A stretch of DNA of 64,000 nt from Mesorhizobium sp. (GTDB taxonomy: Bacteria; Pseudomonadota; Alphaproteobacteria; Rhizobiales; Rhizobiaceae), in assembly GCA_004963905.1 (NCBI GenBank), contig SUGL01000003.1, positions 220,030 to 284,029 of the forward strand, written 5' to 3'. This document shows positions 62,602 to 64,000 of this stretch, piece after piece. The stretch's first letter is position 1. Every line of letters begins with the position of its first letter. Both the position numbers and the translations under genes were made by a program. The notes below the pieces were generated by a model that was not told the DNA's origin, searched no databases, and worked only from the letters and a program-made list of their open reading frames with translations.

Positions 62602-63906
62602 ATGGCAAAGACCGATATAGCGCGGCGTGTCTACAACCACACCTGGAAGCTCGACCCGATCGTCCGCAGCTTGCTTGACACCGATTTCTACAAGCTTCTG
62701 ATGCTGCAGATGATCTGGGGCATGTACCCCAAGGTCGACGCCACTTTCACGCTGATCAACCGCACCACTTCTGTGCGCCTGGCCGACGAGATCGACGAAG
62801 GCGAATTGCGCGAGCAGCTCGACCACGCCCGCACCTTGCGTTTCACCAAGAAGGAAATGATCTGGCTGGGCGGCAACACCTTCTATGGCCGCAAGCAGAT
62901 CTTCGAGCCGGAATTCCTGGCATGGCTGGAGGATTTCCGGCTGCCCGACTACGAGCTCACCAAGCGCGACGGCCAGTTCGAACTGTCCTTCCCCGGTCCC
63001 TGGATGTACACCACGCTCTGGGAAATCCCGGCTCTAGCCATCATCAACGAGTTGCGCTCGCGCGCCGCCCTGCGCTCCTTCGGCCCGTTCGCGCTCGACG
63101 TGCTTTACGCCCGCGCCAAGGCCAAGATGTGGGACAAGACCGAGCGGCTCAAAGCACTGCCCGGCATTCGCATTTCCGATTTCGGCACACGCCGCCGCCA
63201 TTCCTTCCTGTGGCAGCGCTGGTGCGTCGAAGCGCTGAAGGAGGGTATCGGCGATGCCTTCACCGGCACTTCCAACGTGCTTCTGGCCATGGACAACGAC
63301 CTCGAGGCGCTCGGCACCAACGCGCATGAACTGCCGATGGTGTTTGCAGCCCTTGCCAATTCCGAGGAAGAGCTGCGGCAGGCGCCTTACAAGGTGCTGC
63401 AGGACTGGCAGCGCTATTATGGCGGCAATCTCTTGATCGTGCTGCCCGACACCTTCGGCACAGCCGCGTTCCTGCGCGACGCGCCGGACTGGATCGCCGA
63501 CTGGACCGGCTTTCGCCCCGACAGCGCGCCGCCGATCGAAGGCGGCGAGAAGATCCTGTCCTGGTGGCGCGAGAAGGGCAAGGACCCGAAGCAGAAGCTG
63601 CTCATCTTCTCCGACGGCCTCGAGGTCGAGACCATCGAGGAGGCCTATCGTCACTTCAAGGGCAAGGTGCGCATGTCCTTCGGCTGGGGCACCAACCTCA
63701 CCAATGATTTCGAAGGCTGCGCGCCGACCGAGACCAAGAGCCTCGACGCCATCTCGCTGGTCTGCAAGGTCAGCGAAGCCAATGGCAGGCCGGCGGTGAA
63801 GCTCTCCGACAACCCGGCCAAGGCGACGGGGGATGAGAAGGAGATCAAAAGGTATTTGCGCATCTTCGGCGAGAAGGGGCGGGTGGAGCAGTTGGTGAAG
63901 GTGTGA
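62602..63906 (+). CDS. pncB: Nicotinate phosphoribosyltransferase
   Basis: The 434-residue enzyme has the family landmarks: [17 protein letters not shown] at the N-terminus, [15 protein letters not shown] near 195-210 with the histidine that is phosphorylated by ATP in this family, and [12 protein letters not shown] near 355. It joins nicotinate and PRPP to make nicotinate mononucleotide in NAD salvage. Length fits. The start has AAGGCAGGAC upstream, and two tandem A repeats lie in the leader. Confidence 0.95.
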   Translation: MAKTDIARRVYNHTWKLDPIVRSLLDTDFYKLLMLQMIWGMYPKVDATFTLINRTTSVRLADEIDEGELREQLDHARTLRFTKKEMIWLGGNTFYGRKQIFEPEFLAWLEDFRLPDYELTKRDGQFELSFPGPWMYTTLWEIPALAIINELRSRAALRSFGPFALDVLYARAKAKMWDKTERLKALPGIRISDFGTRRRHSFLWQRWCVEALKEGIGDAFTGTSNVLLAMDNDLEALGTNAHELPMVFAALANSEEELRQAPYKVLQDWQRYYGGNLLIVLPDTFGTAAFLRDAPDWIADWTGFRPDSAPPIEGGEKILSWWREKGKDPKQKLLIFSDGLEVETIEEAYRHFKGKVRMSFGWGTNLTNDFEGCAPTETKSLDAISLVCKVSEANGRPAVKLSDNPAKATGDEKEIKRYLRIFGEKGRVEQLVKV

Positions 63907-63956
63907 GGACTCAAGGCCACGACGAATGGAATTCCTGGATAGGTTGAGTTCCTTCG

Positions 63957-64000
63957 CGCCCCCCTCTGTCCTGCCGGACATCTCCCCCACAAGGGGGGAG
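63957..64000. repeat. Repeat family C relative, cut by window edge
   Basis: The last 44 bases read CGCGCCCCCCTCTGTC-like sequence, then CATCTCCCCC and AAGGGGGGAG, which pair as CTCCCC/GGGGAG. The pattern is like one half of the element at 27842-28024. The rest lies outside the window. Confidence 0.45.

Overview
The window is a GC-rich chromosomal segment of an alphaproteobacterium in the Rhizobiales. It is most like Mesorhizobium or a close Phyllobacteriaceae relative. This rests on gene content recalled from that group (smoEFGKS-mtlK polyol cluster, dispersed urease operon with DUF1272/DUF3995 neighbours, NodF/NodE-like pair, MttB next to a GcvT-family dehydrogenase) and on several families of short palindromic intergenic repeats. 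I ran no database search. I saw no rRNA, tRNA, IS element, prophage or CRISPR array. Coding density is high, and nearly all the other long ORFs are GC-driven shadows of real genes.

Layout. 0-7.4 kb: a cut-off ChaC-type gene at the left edge, a two-domain VOC protein, a secreted hypothetical protein, DoxX, a dimethylglycine/sarcosine dehydrogenase-like protein with an MttB-family methyltransferase, and an SLT lipoprotein. 7.4-13.8 kb: a minus-strand peptide-type ABC operon (Tat-exported binding protein, two permeases, one fused double ATPase). 14-22 kb: tamA-tamB for outer-membrane assembly; TamB carries a 622-residue tandem duplication. 22.3-27.8 kb: a PAN-domain alpha-2-macroglobulin with a thioester motif. 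28-31.5 kb: a mutarotase-like protein, a P-loop kinase, a histone-H1-like basic protein and a GST, in a repeat-rich stretch. 31.6-33.1 kb: a NodF/NodE-like acyl carrier protein and ketosynthase pair.

33.2-42.9 kb: urease genes in the order ureD, ureA, DUF1272, hupE/ureJ, ureB, two opposite-strand small secreted proteins, ureC, DUF29, a membrane protein, GST, ureE, ureF, DUF3995, ureG. From the GST to ureG the start and stop codons overlap. 43-47 kb: class II aldolase, HAD phosphatase, SorC-type regulator, DUF1127 and LysR. 47-56 kb: polyol uptake and catabolism (smoE, smoF, smoG, smoK, smoS, mtlK, HAD phosphatase, FGGY kinase). 56-58 kb: a MATE exporter. 57.6-62.4 kb: a polar amino-acid-type ABC transporter with no ATPase gene beside it, an agmatinase-family ureohydrolase and a divergent LysR. 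62.6-63.9 kb: pncB.

How the parts may fit together. Polyols enter through SmoEFGK and are oxidised by SmoS/MtlK to ketoses, which the FGGY kinase can phosphorylate. The ureohydrolase would release urea from a guanidino compound, and urease would turn that urea into ammonia; this link is inferred. The MttB/dehydrogenase pair points to methylated-amine or betaine demethylation. The most notable non-coding signal is a 44-bp hairpin repeat present eight times, with one covarying stem pair and two copies expanded by the same 24 nt.
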